Source of the DNA: Vibrio azureus
Lineage (GTDB): Bacteria > Pseudomonadota > Gammaproteobacteria > Enterobacterales > Vibrionaceae
Length of the DNA stretch: 64,000 nucleotides
Direction of reading: 5' to 3'
NCBI RefSeq assembly: GCF_002849855.1
Contig: NZ_CP018616.1
Span: 434,001-498,000, forward strand
The notes under the pieces were generated by a model, which did not search any database, was not told the DNA's origin, and was given only the letters and a program-made list of their open reading frames with translations. Made by a program: the position numbers and the translations under genes. Below are positions 22,857-33,928 of the stretch, in pieces; position 1 is the first letter of the stretch; every line of letters starts with the position of its first letter.

Positions 22857-23636
22857 ATGGAATTGAGCTTTGAGATTCTTACGATGTTATTTTTTGTGGC
22901 ATCAGTGGCTGGATTTATCGATGCCATGGCTGGGGGCGGTGGATTAATCACATTACCTGCATTATTAGCCTCAGGTTTAACTCCTACTCAAGCATTAGCC
23001 ACCAATAAGCTGCAAAGTTCATTTGGCAGTTTTTCTGCGAGTTGGTTTTTTGTACGCAATGGGGTTGTCAGTCTAAAACAGATGCGACTTGCTATTTTCT
23101 GTACGTTTATCGGATCGGCGATCGGGGCAGAAGTGGTGCAATATATCGATGCGAGTATACTCACGAGCTTGATTCCTGCGTTACTAATTGCCATCTCTCT
23201 GTATTTTTTGCTCGCACCAGCTACCACTCAAACAGACACAAAGGCTAAGCTATCTGAAGCGATGTTTGCATTGTCTATTGGTGGCGGGGTTGGTTTCTAT
23301 GATGGCTTTTTTGGTCCAGGAACAGGATCGATATTTACCGTGTGCTTTGTTGTGCTTGCTAACTGTTCTTTAATTGAGGCGACAGCACGGACAAAAGTTT
23401 TAAACTTTACCTCTAATCTTGCTGCGTTACTGTTTTTTATTTTGGCAGGCCTGCCGGTTTGGGAGATCGGATTGACGATGGCAATAGGTGGCTTTATTGG
23501 CGCACAATTTGGCGCAAAAGTCGTGGTCACCAAAGGGCAAAAGTGGATCAAACCCATTGTGATTATTATGTCTATGCTGATGGCATTAAAACTTCTTTGG
23601 CAACAACATCAGCAATGGTTTTTATCAGTATTTTAA
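22857..23636 (+). CDS. TSUP (TauE/SafE, DUF81) family membrane transporter
   Basis: 259 residues with about eight hydrophobic segments. It belongs to the sulfite exporter TauE/SafE family, which moves sulfite, sulfoacetate or similar small anions across the inner membrane. The family's paired glycine-rich motifs are present: GFIDAMAGGGGLITLPALLASG near residue 20 with NKLQSSFGSFSA, and GFYDGFFGPGTGSIF near residue 145. The substrate cannot be told from sequence. It is monocistronic, between the carAB terminator and a terminator shared with the convergent downstream gene. The ribosome binding site is weak. Confidence 0.85.
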   Translation: MELSFEILTMLFFVASVAGFIDAMAGGGGLITLPALLASGLTPTQALATNKLQSSFGSFSASWFFVRNGVVSLKQMRLAIFCTFIGSAIGAEVVQYIDASILTSLIPALLIAISLYFLLAPATTQTDTKAKLSEAMFALSIGGGVGFYDGFFGPGTGSIFTVCFVVLANCSLIEATARTKVLNFTSNLAALLFFILAGLPVWEIGLTMAIGGFIGAQFGAKVVVTKGQKWIKPIVIIMSMLMALKLLWQQHQQWFLSVF

Positions 23637-23644
23637 TCCATTCA

Positions 23645-23685
23645 CCTTATCATCTCTGTTGCTCAAAGAGGTGATAAGGCCTTTT
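23645..23685. terminator. Terminator between the convergent TSUP and UPF0126 genes
   Basis: A 13-bp stem with one mispair (CCTTATCATCTCT with AGAGGTGATAAGG, 23645-23657 and 23667-23679), followed by CCTTTT on the plus strand. Confidence 0.65.
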
Positions 23686-23688
23686 ATC

Positions 23689-24309
23689 TTATCGATTAAT
23701 AGCAAAAATAGGCAAAGACAAATGCCAACGAATCGCAGCCAGCCTGATAAGCAAAGTAGAGACGATACCGCTGAGTAAGGCAGCAGAGTGGTCTTGAGTA
23801 AAGTGCAGCACGACTGTGTGACAAACGCCACCTAAAATGCAGGCTGTTGCGTATACTTCGCTACGTAATACCATGGGGACTTCACGTGCGAGAACATCAC
23901 GGATTATGCCGCCGCCACAGCCGGTAATGACTCCCATAATGACCGCTACCATGCTGGAAGCGTTATAGGCCAGCGCTTTTTCGACACCAATCCCAACAAA
24001 TACCGCTAAGCCTATCGCGTCACATACTGGTAAGACCCACCAAGCTAAACGTTTAGGGCGGCGTACCAGAAGCATAGTGACGACACAGGTGATCAAAATG
24101 ACCCATAGGTAAGTATTGTTAATGACCCAAAAAACGGGGGTTGCGCCGAGTGTCATGTCTCTTATTGTGCCACCACCGATCGCGGTGACGCTGCCAAGAA
24201 CGACCACACCGAAAGGATCCATTTTTAGGCGACCAGCGAGCAATACACCTGAAATAGCAAAAATAGCAGTACCGAATAAATCGATCATATAAAGCAGCAT
24301 GGAGTCCAT
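23689..24309 (-). CDS. TRIC channel family (UPF0126, YicG-like) membrane protein
   Basis: 206 residues with six to seven transmembrane segments built from two repeats of the UPF0126 unit. Each repeat carries the glycine-rich signature: AIGGGTIRDMTLG near residue 43 and GCGGGIIRDVLAREVP near residue 130. The family includes E. coli YicG and bacterial homologues of trimeric intracellular cation channels; a glycine-transport role has also been proposed for some members. The physiological role is uncertain. It is convergent with the TSUP gene and 68 bp downstream of btuF on the same strand. Confidence 0.83.
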   Translation of the reverse strand: MDSMLLYMIDLFGTAIFAISGVLLAGRLKMDPFGVVVLGSVTAIGGGTIRDMTLGATPVFWVINNTYLWVILITCVVTMLLVRRPKRLAWWVLPVCDAIGLAVFVGIGVEKALAYNASSMVAVIMGVITGCGGGIIRDVLAREVPMVLRSEVYATACILGGVCHTVVLHFTQDHSAALLSGIVSTLLIRLAAIRWHLSLPIFAINR

Positions 24310-24377
24310 GTTACTTGGTACCTTTAAACAACTTGTGGAAAATGGACGGGAATTGTACGAGATTTGCCACGAAAACG

Positions 24378-25211
24378 TTAGCGTTTTTGCCGAACACGCT
24401 CAAAATATTCGCACACTTCTTTTACTGCTTGTAAGGTTCTGGGAGTTTGGCGATTAAGCCAGTCACGGTTAGGAGACCAGACATGGCCATTTTGAAAAGC
24501 GATAAGGTCAGGTTTCCATTTGTTCCAGATCCCTTGTTGTCCGACGGATTGTCGAGAAACAAAAAGCGCTTCCGGTTGGCGGAGAATGACCTGCTCAAGG
24601 TTGACTTGTGGATAAGGGGCAAGAGAACTCTCGAAAATATTCTCGCCACCACAAAAGTGAAACACTTCACTGGGCCAATGGTGTCCTGTGACGGTCATAA
24701 GAGGTTTGTCGCTTATTTGGTAAAAGTAGCGAACTTTGTTGTTTGTCTGGTATTTGGTTTGTAATAACTCTAATTGGGCTCGAAAATTTGCGGCGGCTTT
24801 TTGACCCACTTCAGGCTTCTCAGTGTAAACACTCAATTGCTCAATATGTTTAGCAATATCTTCTAGAGAATGTGCAGTGGTATCATATATCGGTATCCCA
24901 AATTGAGCCAATTTCTCCAGTTCTTTTGTCGGATTACCTTCCGGCCAAGCAAGTACAAGGTCAGGCTTAAGAGTAAGAATACGTTCGAGTTTAATCCCTT
25001 GGTAATTGGAGACGGTTTCCAGTTGTTTGGCTTGTTGTGGATAATCGCTCATTTCACTCACGGCAATCAGTTTGTCACCTAATCCCGCAGCATAGGCAAG
25101 TTCGGTTGCGTGTGGAGAAAGGCTAATCACTTTTTGCACTTCTGTGTGAGCGTATGGTTGAGCTGAAAACAACATGATAATAGCAGGCAAAGCTAACAAA
25201 AGTGGGTTCAT
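24378..25211 (-). CDS. btuF: Vitamin B12 periplasmic binding protein BtuF
   Basis: 277 residues from the ATG at 25211; the frame is open 22 codons further upstream, but that part overlaps cbiB and lacks signal character. An N-terminal Sec signal peptide (MNPLLLALPAIIMLFSAQPYAH) is followed by a class III periplasmic binding fold: VISLSPHATELAYAAGLG at the N-lobe and PDLVLAWPEGNP. It captures cobalamin or cobinamide for the BtuCD importer, which is not in this window. Its start overlaps the cbiB stop by one base (TAATG), forming an mtnN-cbiB-btuF unit. Confidence 0.92.
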   Translation of the reverse strand: MNPLLLALPAIIMLFSAQPYAHTEVQKVISLSPHATELAYAAGLGDKLIAVSEMSDYPQQAKQLETVSNYQGIKLERILTLKPDLVLAWPEGNPTKELEKLAQFGIPIYDTTAHSLEDIAKHIEQLSVYTEKPEVGQKAAANFRAQLELLQTKYQTNNKVRYFYQISDKPLMTVTGHHWPSEVFHFCGGENIFESSLAPYPQVNLEQVILRQPEALFVSRQSVGQQGIWNKWKPDLIAFQNGHVWSPNRDWLNRQTPRTLQAVKEVCEYFERVRQKR

Positions 25212-26164
25212 TATAGTCCCTGATAAATGAGGCCAAGTAATACGCTTTGGATGACAATCCAAGTAAAAATACGCCACACGAGTAACGTTTGTATTTGTGC
25301 AAGGTGAATCGCTGAAGGAGCAATTCTGCCGCCAATTTTAGCACGTTCTGAGCGATGACCTTGATATAATGCCGGCCCTCCCAATGACAATTGCAGCTTA
25401 ATTCCAATTGAACAGAGTAGCCAGCTTGGACCGGGTAAAGGCCATGATTTTGCTTGTTGGAGCACGTTTTTTAGTACATATAAGCCATTTTTACCAACCA
25501 TAATCAGCAAGGCAAATAGGCGCAAAGGGACAAGCTCGAGGGCCGCTGTCACTTGGATAGCGGGTTTGCCAAATGGGTTATATTGACGGCGACTGGGTGA
25601 CCAAGCTCGGGCAAGTTCTGCCGTGAGACGGTACAGAATTGCACCAATGCCACCAGTCAGGCCATACCAAAACAAAACGCACACGACGTTTCGTCCGTAG
25701 CCCATTATGATGGTTTCTGCGCCAGCTTTACCTAGACCTAATAAAGACAACGTATCGGTGTCACGATTGAGGTATGGTTTTAAGAGTGTTCTGGCTCGAA
25801 CCTTGTCTTGATTGGCTAATTCGTTAATAAGCTTTTTGGTCAATGTTTCGTTCTTACGCCAATCGAGAGCAATTAGCAGTAAAGCCAGTTCAAATAAAGG
25901 GGCTTGCCACACTAATGGCTTCATTGCGATCAACAAAATGAGACAAGGAAGTAGCATAAGCAGCAGGGCAAGACTGCCAGAAATGATGCTTTGGGAGTCG
26001 TTATGATGATTATTTACTTTCCCCGTCAGTTGTTCAGCAAATTTGTGCCAAAGCGTGACCGGGTGTAAAGAATGGGGGATAGGGAGAACGAGATGAAAGA
26101 ACAGTGCTCCCCACATAACGAGGAGCACACCATCAGCATACAAAAGTTGAAAGAATTCTTTCAT
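25211..26164 (-). CDS. cbiB: Adenosylcobinamide-phosphate synthase CbiB/CobD
   Basis: 317 residues with four or more membrane segments. It attaches the aminopropanol linker to adenosylcobyric acid. Recognisable CbiB features are the GILGAILYRLTAEL-like segment (here GGIGAILYRLTAELARAW) and the C-terminal LGGPALYQGHRSERAKIG region. No other corrin-ring gene is nearby, so the job is more likely linked to corrinoid salvage with btuF than to de novo synthesis. It lies 12 bp after mtnN and overlaps btuF by one base. Confidence 0.87.
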   Translation of the reverse strand: MKEFFQLLYADGVLLVMWGALFFHLVLPIPHSLHPVTLWHKFAEQLTGKVNNHHNDSQSIISGSLALLLMLLPCLILLIAMKPLVWQAPLFELALLLIALDWRKNETLTKKLINELANQDKVRARTLLKPYLNRDTDTLSLLGLGKAGAETIIMGYGRNVVCVLFWYGLTGGIGAILYRLTAELARAWSPSRRQYNPFGKPAIQVTAALELVPLRLFALLIMVGKNGLYVLKNVLQQAKSWPLPGPSWLLCSIGIKLQLSLGGPALYQGHRSERAKIGGRIAPSAIHLAQIQTLLVWRIFTWIVIQSVLLGLIYQGL

Positions 26165-26176
26165 CTAATAGAAGGC

Positions 26177-26872
26177 TTATTTAGTCAATTCCAACATTTT
26201 GAACACCATTTCTGAGGAGCTCTTTGCTGCTAATGGCAAAAACTCTTCAAAGCTCATTGGTGATTCTTTGTCTGCAACATCTGAAATAGCGCGTACTACC
26301 ACAAAAGGTGTGTCGAATTGGTGACAAGTTTGAGCAATAGCGGATGCTTCCATTTCTACTGCGATAGCTTTCGGGAAATGACTGCGGATAAATTCTTGAC
26401 GCTCAGAAGTACAAACGAAGGCATCACCTGTACAGATAAGACCGCGAACTGCGTGGGTATTTTCCATTTGTGCGAGTGCGTTTTCGGCGAGTTCAATTAA
26501 TTTGTTATCGGCTTGGAATGCCGCAGGTTGGCCAGCCATTTGCCCCATTTCGTAGCCAAATGCAGTCACATCTGCGTCGTGATGACGAACTTCAGTTGAA
26601 ATAACGACATCACCAAGGTTTAGGCTGGCGTCAAATCCACCCGCTGAACCGGTGTTAATGACAACATCTGGTTGGTATTCGTCTAACAGAATGGTTGTGC
26701 CTATTGCTGCTGCGACTTTACCGATACCCGATTGAAGTAGCACCACGTCAACATCGTTGATTTGTCCGGAGAAGAATGTACAACCTGCCTTTGTTACGGT
26801 TTGGCTGTTTGTCATTGCTTCTTTTAATATGGTCACTTCCTGTTCCATCGCGCCGATGATACCAACTTTCAT
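26177..26872 (-). CDS. mtnN: 5'-methylthioadenosine/S-adenosylhomocysteine nucleosidase MtnN (Pfs)
   Basis: 231 residues, as in E. coli. It cleaves adenine from MTA, SAH and 5'-deoxyadenosine, and makes the S-ribosylhomocysteine that LuxS converts to autoinducer-2 precursor. Visible catalytic residues are Glu12 (GAMEQE), the [10 protein letters not shown] glutamate near residue 174 and the Asp of [12 protein letters not shown] near residue 197. It is the first gene of the mtnN-cbiB-btuF unit; an extended -10 promoter lies just upstream. Confidence 0.97.
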   Translation of the reverse strand: MKVGIIGAMEQEVTILKEAMTNSQTVTKAGCTFFSGQINDVDVVLLQSGIGKVAAAIGTTILLDEYQPDVVINTGSAGGFDASLNLGDVVISTEVRHHDADVTAFGYEMGQMAGQPAAFQADNKLIELAENALAQMENTHAVRGLICTGDAFVCTSERQEFIRSHFPKAIAVEMEASAIAQTCHQFDTPFVVVRAISDVADKESPMSFEEFLPLAAKSSSEMVFKMLELTK

Positions 26873-26907
26873 AATACTCTCTTATTGATAACAATTAATT
26901 TCCTGAG

Positions 26908-26916
26908 AGTATACCA
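26908..26916 (-). promoter_or_regulatory. Extended -10 promoter for mtnN
   Basis: On the minus strand TGG-TATACT gives an extended -10 with no good -35. The start would be near 26901, about 30 nt before the mtnN ATG. Confidence 0.4.
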
Positions 26917-26937
26917 CTCTGTGTCGATATAGGGGCG

Positions 26938-27366
26938 TTATTTGACTAACTTTGCTTCTATTAGCAAGGTTCTGAGTTGATCTGCACGTTTACGGTTCAC
27001 GCCAAAGTCTGAATAACCGACACGAGATTCAGAGCGGACGAGCAGGGTGTTACCTTCGATCTTTAATTCTAAATCGTCGACAAATCGCATGATTTTGGAC
27101 GTACATTCGATGCGTAAGTAGTCATTTTGTTTAACAGCGGTCTTTGCTCCGGGTAGCGCTAAAGCCGCTTGCTCAATCGCATCGATAGTCGCTGAATCGC
27201 TGAGTGTATATGGCATAAGTGCAAATTTGGCTCGAGTATCTTGAGTCGAGACACAATTAGGTTTATTGCCACAAGGCATGTGAGAGCGATCGATCATTGA
27301 GGTCATTCCTTGGCTGCATGCAGTTAAATTGAAAAGTATAATAGGAAGGAGGGCCGTTTTTTTCAT
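26938..27366 (-). CDS. DUF1499 family lipoprotein
   Basis: 142 residues from the ATG at 27366. The frame is open 32 codons further upstream, but that extension runs into the 27441-27482 repeat and lacks a signal sequence. The N-terminus MKKTALLPIILFNLTACSQG is a lipoprotein signal with lipobox LTAC, so it should be acylated. The mature part has DUF1499 hallmarks: CGNKPNCVST near the N-terminus and the C-terminal SRVGYSDFGVNRKRAD. The function of DUF1499 is not established. Confidence 0.82.
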   Translation of the reverse strand: MKKTALLPIILFNLTACSQGMTSMIDRSHMPCGNKPNCVSTQDTRAKFALMPYTLSDSATIDAIEQAALALPGAKTAVKQNDYLRIECTSKIMRFVDDLELKIEGNTLLVRSESRVGYSDFGVNRKRADQLRTLLIEAKLVK

Positions 27367-27397
27367 GGTTTTCTTTCTTACCGATGGTTCTTTAGTA

Positions 27398-27482
27398 TAT
27401 ACCCAAATGGCACTGAGATGATCACATGATGTTTCTGTTTTATACCCAAGCAACTTCTGCATCTTGAGAGCGCTTGGGTATA
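27398..27482. repeat. TATACCC-type repeat, copy C (42-bp hairpin plus a half copy)
   Basis: 27441-27482 is a compact palindrome whose ends TATACCCAAGC and GCTTGGGTATA pair perfectly over 11 bp. A second left end without partner, TATACCCAAATGGCACTGAG, begins at 27398. The pair lies between gltD and the DUF1499 gene and belongs to the same family as the copies at 13049, 52932, 54199 and 55250. Confidence 0.8.
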
Positions 27483-27525
27483 AGAGGCCCGATTGAGCCC
27501 CCTTTGTTTAAGAGAAGAGATGGCC

Positions 27526-28941
<1,416 letters not shown>

Positions 28942-28958
28942 TCAAACATCCTCCATGA

Positions 28959-31900
28959 TTATTGGGCTTGAACGCGCAGTTCTGCGGCACTGCGACTTTG
29001 GTGACCAAGCAGCGTACGCAAGTCTGCCGCTTGTGGTTTGACCAAATAGAACTTTGGAATCCATTCATCAAAGTTCGCCAAGATATCTTCTGCGTGGCTC
29101 GATCCGGTTTCTTCAAGATGTTCGGCAATCAGGCCACGTAAGTGCTCCTGATGGATGTAGAGGTCTGACAGAGATATCGCTTCAACCGATTCGTTGTTCA
29201 CGCGACCTTGGAAGTCTTGGTTCTCATCCAATACGTAAGCAAAACCGCCCGTCATGCCTGCGCCGAAGTTCACGCCAGTCGCGCCTAGTATGGCAACAAT
29301 ACCACCGGTCATGTACTCACAAGCGTTATCGCCAGCACCTTCAATAACGGCAATCGTACCTGAGTTGCGCACGGCAAAGCGTTCACCGGCTTTACCTGCC
29401 GCAAACAGCTTACCGCCGGTCGCGCCGTACAGACAGGTGTTACCAATGATGGTCGCTTCATTACACTTAAAGGCAGTGCCTAGGTGGGGTTTGATTACCA
29501 CCTTACCGCCAGCCATGCCTTTGCCTACATAGTCGTTTGCATCGCCAGTGAGGTAAAGCTCAACACCACCTGCGTTCCAAACGCCAAGTGACTGACCAGC
29601 AGTGCCATCTAAATGCAGTTTGATTGGCGTTGCCGTCATGCCTTGGTTACCGTAACGCTGAGCTATTTCACCTGATAAGCGAGCACCAACAGAACGGTCG
29701 GTGTTGATCACGTTGTAGAAGAAGCTAGCTGATTGACGTTTCTCAACTGCTTGCTGCGCGTCTTCAATGATCTTGTTGTTTAGCTCGGCTTTATCAAATG
29801 GTGCGTTTGGCTGTGTCCAGTAAAGAGGGTGTCCTTCTGGAGAGACTGGTGCCTCAAGGATATTCGACAGATCTAGCTTGGTTTGTTTTGCTGTCAGACC
29901 TTCAACGGTTTCCAACAAATCTGTACGTCCAATCAAGTCAGTCAGTTTTTCGACGCCAAGTTCAGCGAGCAATCCACGTACTTCGTCTGCCAGCCCGATG
30001 AAGTAGTTCATCACCATTTCTGGTAGACCCTTGAAGTACTCATTACGTAGTGTCTCGTCTTGAGTTGCAACGCCAGTCGCACAGTTGTTGAGGTGACAAA
30101 TACGTAGGAACTTACAACCCATTGCCACCATTGGCGCAGTACCAAAACCGAAGCTTTCCGCACCGAGAATCGCCGCTTTCACCACGTCTAGACCGGTTTT
30201 GAGACCACCATCTACTTGCAGGCGGATCTTATGACGCAGGCCATTGGCAACCAGTGCTTGTTGGGTTTCTGCCAATCCTAACTCCCAAGGGCTACCTGCG
30301 TATTTCACAGAGGTTAATGGGCTGGCTGCGGTACCTCCGTCGTAACCGGAGATGGTAATGAGGTCTGCATAAGCTTTAGCGACACCTGTTGCGATAGTGC
30401 CGACACCGGGTTCAGAGACTAACTTTACGGAAATCAGCGCCTTTGGATTGACTTGTTTTAGGTCGAAGATCAGCTGGGCTAGGTCTTCAATTGAATAAAT
30501 ATCGTGGTGCGGAGGAGGGGAGATCAGAGTTACTCCCTGTACCGAATAACGCAGTTTTGCGATTTCTGCGGTGACTTTGTGTCCCGGTAACTGACCACCT
30601 TCACCTGGCTTCGCTCCTTGTGCCACCTTGATTTGCAGTACGTCAGCATTGGTGAGGTAATGAGGTGTGACGCCAAATCGACCTGAAGCAATCTGTTTGA
30701 TACGCGAGTTACGCTCTGTACCGAAGCGTCGAGGGTCTTCACCGCCTTCACCCGAGTTGGAGTAACCACCAAGACGGTTCATCGCTGTTGCTAAAGCTTC
30801 ATGTGCTTCTGGGCTAAGTGCACCAATTGACATGGCCGCCGAATCAAAACGTTTGAACAGTTCTGTGCTTGGCTCGATTTGCTCAAGTGGTAGCGGTGAG
30901 TCTGGTTTCTTCAGTGACATTAAGTCACGCAGCATCGCAACTGGGCGTTGGTTGACTTGTGAAGAAAAGCGTTGATAATCGCTGATATCACCCGTTTTTA
31001 CGGCACTTTGTAGTGTACTAACGACATCCGGGTTATAGGCATGATACTCACCACCATGAACATATTTCAATAAACCCCCATGCTCGATGGCCTTACGTTT
31101 TGCCCATGCTTTGCGAGACAGGTTGTACAAGTCTTGTTGGAAATCATCGAAGTTCGCGCCTTCAATACGAGTTGCTACGCCTTTAAAACACAGATTGACG
31201 ACTTCTGTACTTAAACCAACGGCTTCAAACAGTTGTGAGCAACGGTAAGAGGCGATAGTAGAAATCCCCATTTTTGACATGATCTTATACAGACCTTTGT
31301 TGATGCCGTATTGGTAGTTTTGCATCACATCGCGATAGTCTTTTTCTAGCGCTTTATCATCAATCAGCTTACCTAGCGCTTCATAAGCTAGGTATGGGTA
31401 AACTGCAGTGGCGCCAAAGCCAAGCAAGACAGCAAATTGGTGTGGGTCACGCGCAGTTGCGGTCTCAACAACAATGTTGGCATCACAACGTAAGTTGGCA
31501 TCGATCAAGCGAGTTTGAACCGCACCGACTGCCATTGCTGCAGGAATTGGCAGTTTGCCTTTGACTAAAGCGCGATCTGAAAGCACAACCAGAACCGTGC
31601 CTTCACGTACGACCTGTTCTGCTTGCTCACACAGATCATCAATGGCTTGTTTGAGATCTTTCTGTTGTGGATCGTAGTTGATGTCGAGAATGGTATTGCG
31701 GTAGTGATCGTCACCAAGATCAAGTAATTGCTGCATGTCTGAGTAAAGTAGTACTGGTGAATCGAAGGTCACTCGATAGGCGTGACCATCGGTTTCACAG
31801 AAGACGTTCATCTCCTGGCCAATACTGGTCGCCAGTGACATTACGTGTTTTTCACGCAATGGATCGATTGGCGGGTTGGTTACCTGAGCGAACTTCTGGC

Positions 31901-33422
31901 GGAAGTAGTCAGTTACCAAGCGCTCTTTTGACGAGAGAACGGCCATTGGGGTGTCATCACCCATAGAGCCGACGGCTTCTTGGCCCATATCACCAAGGAC
32001 ACGCAGTACTTGATCAACTTCTTCATTGCTCATGGCAAATTGCTTTTGGTAAGTCTTAAGCAAGTCTTCATCAAAGCTGCGTTCGCCAACTTTATCTTCA
32101 GATAACTGAGCAAAAGGTGTGAGTTTGCGAACGTTGTTTTCCATCCATTCTCGGTAAGGGTGACGAGATTTGAGATCGTTATCGATCTCGCTAGACTGCC
32201 AAAGTTTGCCTTTGCGAGTATCGATAACCAGTAACTCTCCAGGAGCAACACGTCCCTTTTCTGCGACTTCATCGGGAGCGTATTCCCAAATGCCAACTTC
32301 AGAAGCTAATGTGATTAACTTATCTTTTGTGATCACGTAGCGTGCAGGGCGTAAACCATTACGGTCGAGGTTACATGCCGCATAGCGACCATCGGACAGT
32401 ACTATACCAGCTGGGCCATCCCATGGTTCCATGTGTTTTGAGTTGAAGTCGTAAAACGCGCGCAGATCCGGGTCCATATCTGGGTGGTTTTGCCATGCTG
32501 GTGGCACTAGCATACGCATGGCACGGAAGATATCCATGCCGCCTGCTAAAAAGAGGTCCAGCATATTATCTAGGCTTGAGGAATCTGAACCTGTTTCATT
32601 CACAAATGGCGCTGCAGTTTGGAGGTCAGGCAGCAGTGGCGATGAGAATTTGTAAGCGCGTGCTCGTGCCCATTGGCGGTTGCCTTCAATAGTGTTTATT
32701 TCACCATTATGAGCGAGGTAGCGAAACGGCTGAGCCAGAGGCCAACGCGGCTGGGTATTGGTTGAAAATCGCTGGTGGAACAAGCAGATAGCGGATTCCA
32801 TGCGTAAATCCGCCAGATCAAGATAAAAGCGCGGTAAGTCTGCAGGCATGCACAGGCCCTTGTACACTAGAACTTGTGTCGACAAGCTACAGATGTAGAA
32901 GTCCGGGTCTTCAGTGATTTGTTTTTCGATGCGACGGCGTGCAATGTAGAGACGACGTTCAATATCACGCTCACGCCAACCTGCTGGCGCAGAGATAAAG
33001 ACTTGCTGGATATTTGGTAGTGAATCGACAGCGATTGGGCCGAGCACCTCTGAGTTAGTCGGAACCTCACGCCAACCAGCCACAGTTAAGGTCTCTTGGG
33101 CAAGTTCCTTGTTGACGATGTCTTTGGCAAGTTGAGCTTTGAGCGGGTCTTGGCTAAAGAAGATCATTCCGATAGCAAATTGCTTGCCAAGTTTGAAACC
33201 ATTTTCTTCCGCGATCAAACGTAAATAAGAATCGGGTTTTTGAAGTAGCAAGCCGCAGCCGTCGCCAGTTTTTCCATCTGCGGCAATCCCGCCGCGGTGA
33301 GTCATACGGTCGAGAGCATAAATGGCAGTTCGAACCAGTTTGTGACTTTGCTGCCCTTCCATATGTGCGATTAAGCCGAATCCACAATTGTCTTTTTCAA
33401 GACTTGGATCATAAAGAGCCAT
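28959..33422 (-). CDS. gltB: Glutamate synthase (NADPH) large subunit GltB, Escherichia type
   Basis: 1487 residues. The alpha subunit makes two glutamates from glutamine and 2-oxoglutarate. An N-terminal class II amidotransferase domain has its nucleophile Cys13 after a 12-residue propeptide ([10 protein letters not shown]). Next come a central domain, the FMN-binding synthase barrel with the 3Fe-4S ligands in [13 protein letters not shown] (about residue 1090), and the C-terminal GXGXG beta-helix ([17 protein letters not shown]). The AAGGAG ribosome binding site is 7 bases before the ATG. It is expressed with gltD as one minus-strand unit. Confidence 0.98.
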   Translation of the reverse strand: MALYDPSLEKDNCGFGLIAHMEGQQSHKLVRTAIYALDRMTHRGGIAADGKTGDGCGLLLQKPDSYLRLIAEENGFKLGKQFAIGMIFFSQDPLKAQLAKDIVNKELAQETLTVAGWREVPTNSEVLGPIAVDSLPNIQQVFISAPAGWRERDIERRLYIARRRIEKQITEDPDFYICSLSTQVLVYKGLCMPADLPRFYLDLADLRMESAICLFHQRFSTNTQPRWPLAQPFRYLAHNGEINTIEGNRQWARARAYKFSSPLLPDLQTAAPFVNETGSDSSSLDNMLDLFLAGGMDIFRAMRMLVPPAWQNHPDMDPDLRAFYDFNSKHMEPWDGPAGIVLSDGRYAACNLDRNGLRPARYVITKDKLITLASEVGIWEYAPDEVAEKGRVAPGELLVIDTRKGKLWQSSEIDNDLKSRHPYREWMENNVRKLTPFAQLSEDKVGERSFDEDLLKTYQKQFAMSNEEVDQVLRVLGDMGQEAVGSMGDDTPMAVLSSKERLVTDYFRQKFAQVTNPPIDPLREKHVMSLATSIGQEMNVFCETDGHAYRVTFDSPVLLYSDMQQLLDLGDDHYRNTILDINYDPQQKDLKQAIDDLCEQAEQVVREGTVLVVLSDRALVKGKLPIPAAMAVGAVQTRLIDANLRCDANIVVETATARDPHQFAVLLGFGATAVYPYLAYEALGKLIDDKALEKDYRDVMQNYQYGINKGLYKIMSKMGISTIASYRCSQLFEAVGLSTEVVNLCFKGVATRIEGANFDDFQQDLYNLSRKAWAKRKAIEHGGLLKYVHGGEYHAYNPDVVSTLQSAVKTGDISDYQRFSSQVNQRPVAMLRDLMSLKKPDSPLPLEQIEPSTELFKRFDSAAMSIGALSPEAHEALATAMNRLGGYSNSGEGGEDPRRFGTERNSRIKQIASGRFGVTPHYLTNADVLQIKVAQGAKPGEGGQLPGHKVTAEIAKLRYSVQGVTLISPPPHHDIYSIEDLAQLIFDLKQVNPKALISVKLVSEPGVGTIATGVAKAYADLITISGYDGGTAASPLTSVKYAGSPWELGLAETQQALVANGLRHKIRLQVDGGLKTGLDVVKAAILGAESFGFGTAPMVAMGCKFLRICHLNNCATGVATQDETLRNEYFKGLPEMVMNYFIGLADEVRGLLAELGVEKLTDLIGRTDLLETVEGLTAKQTKLDLSNILEAPVSPEGHPLYWTQPNAPFDKAELNNKIIEDAQQAVEKRQSASFFYNVINTDRSVGARLSGEIAQRYGNQGMTATPIKLHLDGTAGQSLGVWNAGGVELYLTGDANDYVGKGMAGGKVVIKPHLGTAFKCNEATIIGNTCLYGATGGKLFAAGKAGERFAVRNSGTIAVIEGAGDNACEYMTGGIVAILGATGVNFGAGMTGGFAYVLDENQDFQGRVNNESVEAISLSDLYIHQEHLRGLIAEHLEETGSSHAEDILANFDEWIPKFYLVKPQAADLRTLLGHQSRSAAELRVQAQ

Positions 33423-33441
33423 AGCAATTCTCCTTTTGCTT

Positions 33442-33484
33442 ATCTGTCATCCTGGCAGATACATCAACAAGACATCCGTTGATG
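33442..33484 (-). promoter_or_regulatory. Two stem-loops in the gltBD leader
   Basis: Between the candidate promoter and the gltB start lie two adjacent hairpins: CATCAAC/GTTGATG (33462-33484) and ATCTG/CAGAT (33442-33460). The second ends about 20 bases before the gltB start codon. Neither has a U-run, so they are leader structures rather than terminators. Confidence 0.35.
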
Positions 33485-33574
33485 ATTTTGATTGAGTATG
33501 GGTAATTGATGGTTATTCAGGATTTGAGACTATTTATTTTTTGATAGATGTCATTTTTGTGCTCAATAGTCAAA

Positions 33575-33604
33575 CAAGCTATAGCTTGGAAGAAAAAAGG
33601 TCAA
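33575..33604 (-). promoter_or_regulatory. Candidate gltBD promoter with overlapping 14-bp palindrome
   Basis: On the minus strand TTGACC (33599-33604) and TAGCTT (33576-33581) are 17 bp apart. The perfect palindrome CAAGCTATAGCTTG (33575-33588) covers the -10, a position suited to a repressor. The start would be near 33569, giving a leader of about 147 nt. Confidence 0.4.
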
Positions 33605-33699
33605 GTAAATAGTGATTAATAATGCGAATGTTAGTTTTGTGAATTATTCATCTGCATTGGGCTTTCAGTTGCACTTTGTCGTGCTATTTCTTCCAAAGC

Positions 33700-33762
33700 G
33701 GAGTGAAGAAAGAGAGTAGAAAAAAGAGAGGAAAGAGAGCAGAAAAGAGGTAAAGAAAAAAA
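33700..33762. other. 63-nt nearly pure purine tract
   Basis: Only four pyrimidines occur in 63 plus-strand bases (GA-rich, AAGAGAGG-like words). It lies in the 506-bp gap between the two GOGAT operons. On the minus strand it would be a polypyrimidine run at the end of the gltB2-gltD2 transcript or upstream of the gltBD promoter. It is not coding. Confidence 0.6.
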
Positions 33763-33883
33763 TTTGTTAGCTTTAGGCTAAAAAAAGACCAGCGTATAGT
33801 TAAGGAGCTCAGTCGGTTGGAAATAGGTATACTGATATCATTTAGCTACAGAAGGCTGGTCAAAAGGCCTTGGAAGGAAATCT

Positions 33884-33908
33884 TGCCTCAGGTCGTTTCC
33901 CTGAGGCA
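33884..33908 (-). terminator. Hairpin just downstream of the second gltD
   Basis: TGCCTCAG and CTGAGGCA pair perfectly over 8 bp with a 9-base loop, 20 bp after the gltD2 stop codon. There is no clear U-run on the minus strand, so it may be a Rho-assisted end or a 3' stabilising structure. Confidence 0.45.
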
Positions 33909-33928
33909 TATTAGGGTAAAGCGTTATG

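Noticed and set aside
26885..26898. FNR-like TTGAT-AACA-ATTAA upstream of mtnN
   Set aside because: One mismatch, and it lies downstream of the inferred start site where an activator would not work; AT-rich chance match is likely.
27367..27462. Longer N-terminus for the DUF1499 lipoprotein
   Set aside because: The extra 32 codons run into a palindromic repeat, and the lipoprotein signal begins at the downstream ATG.
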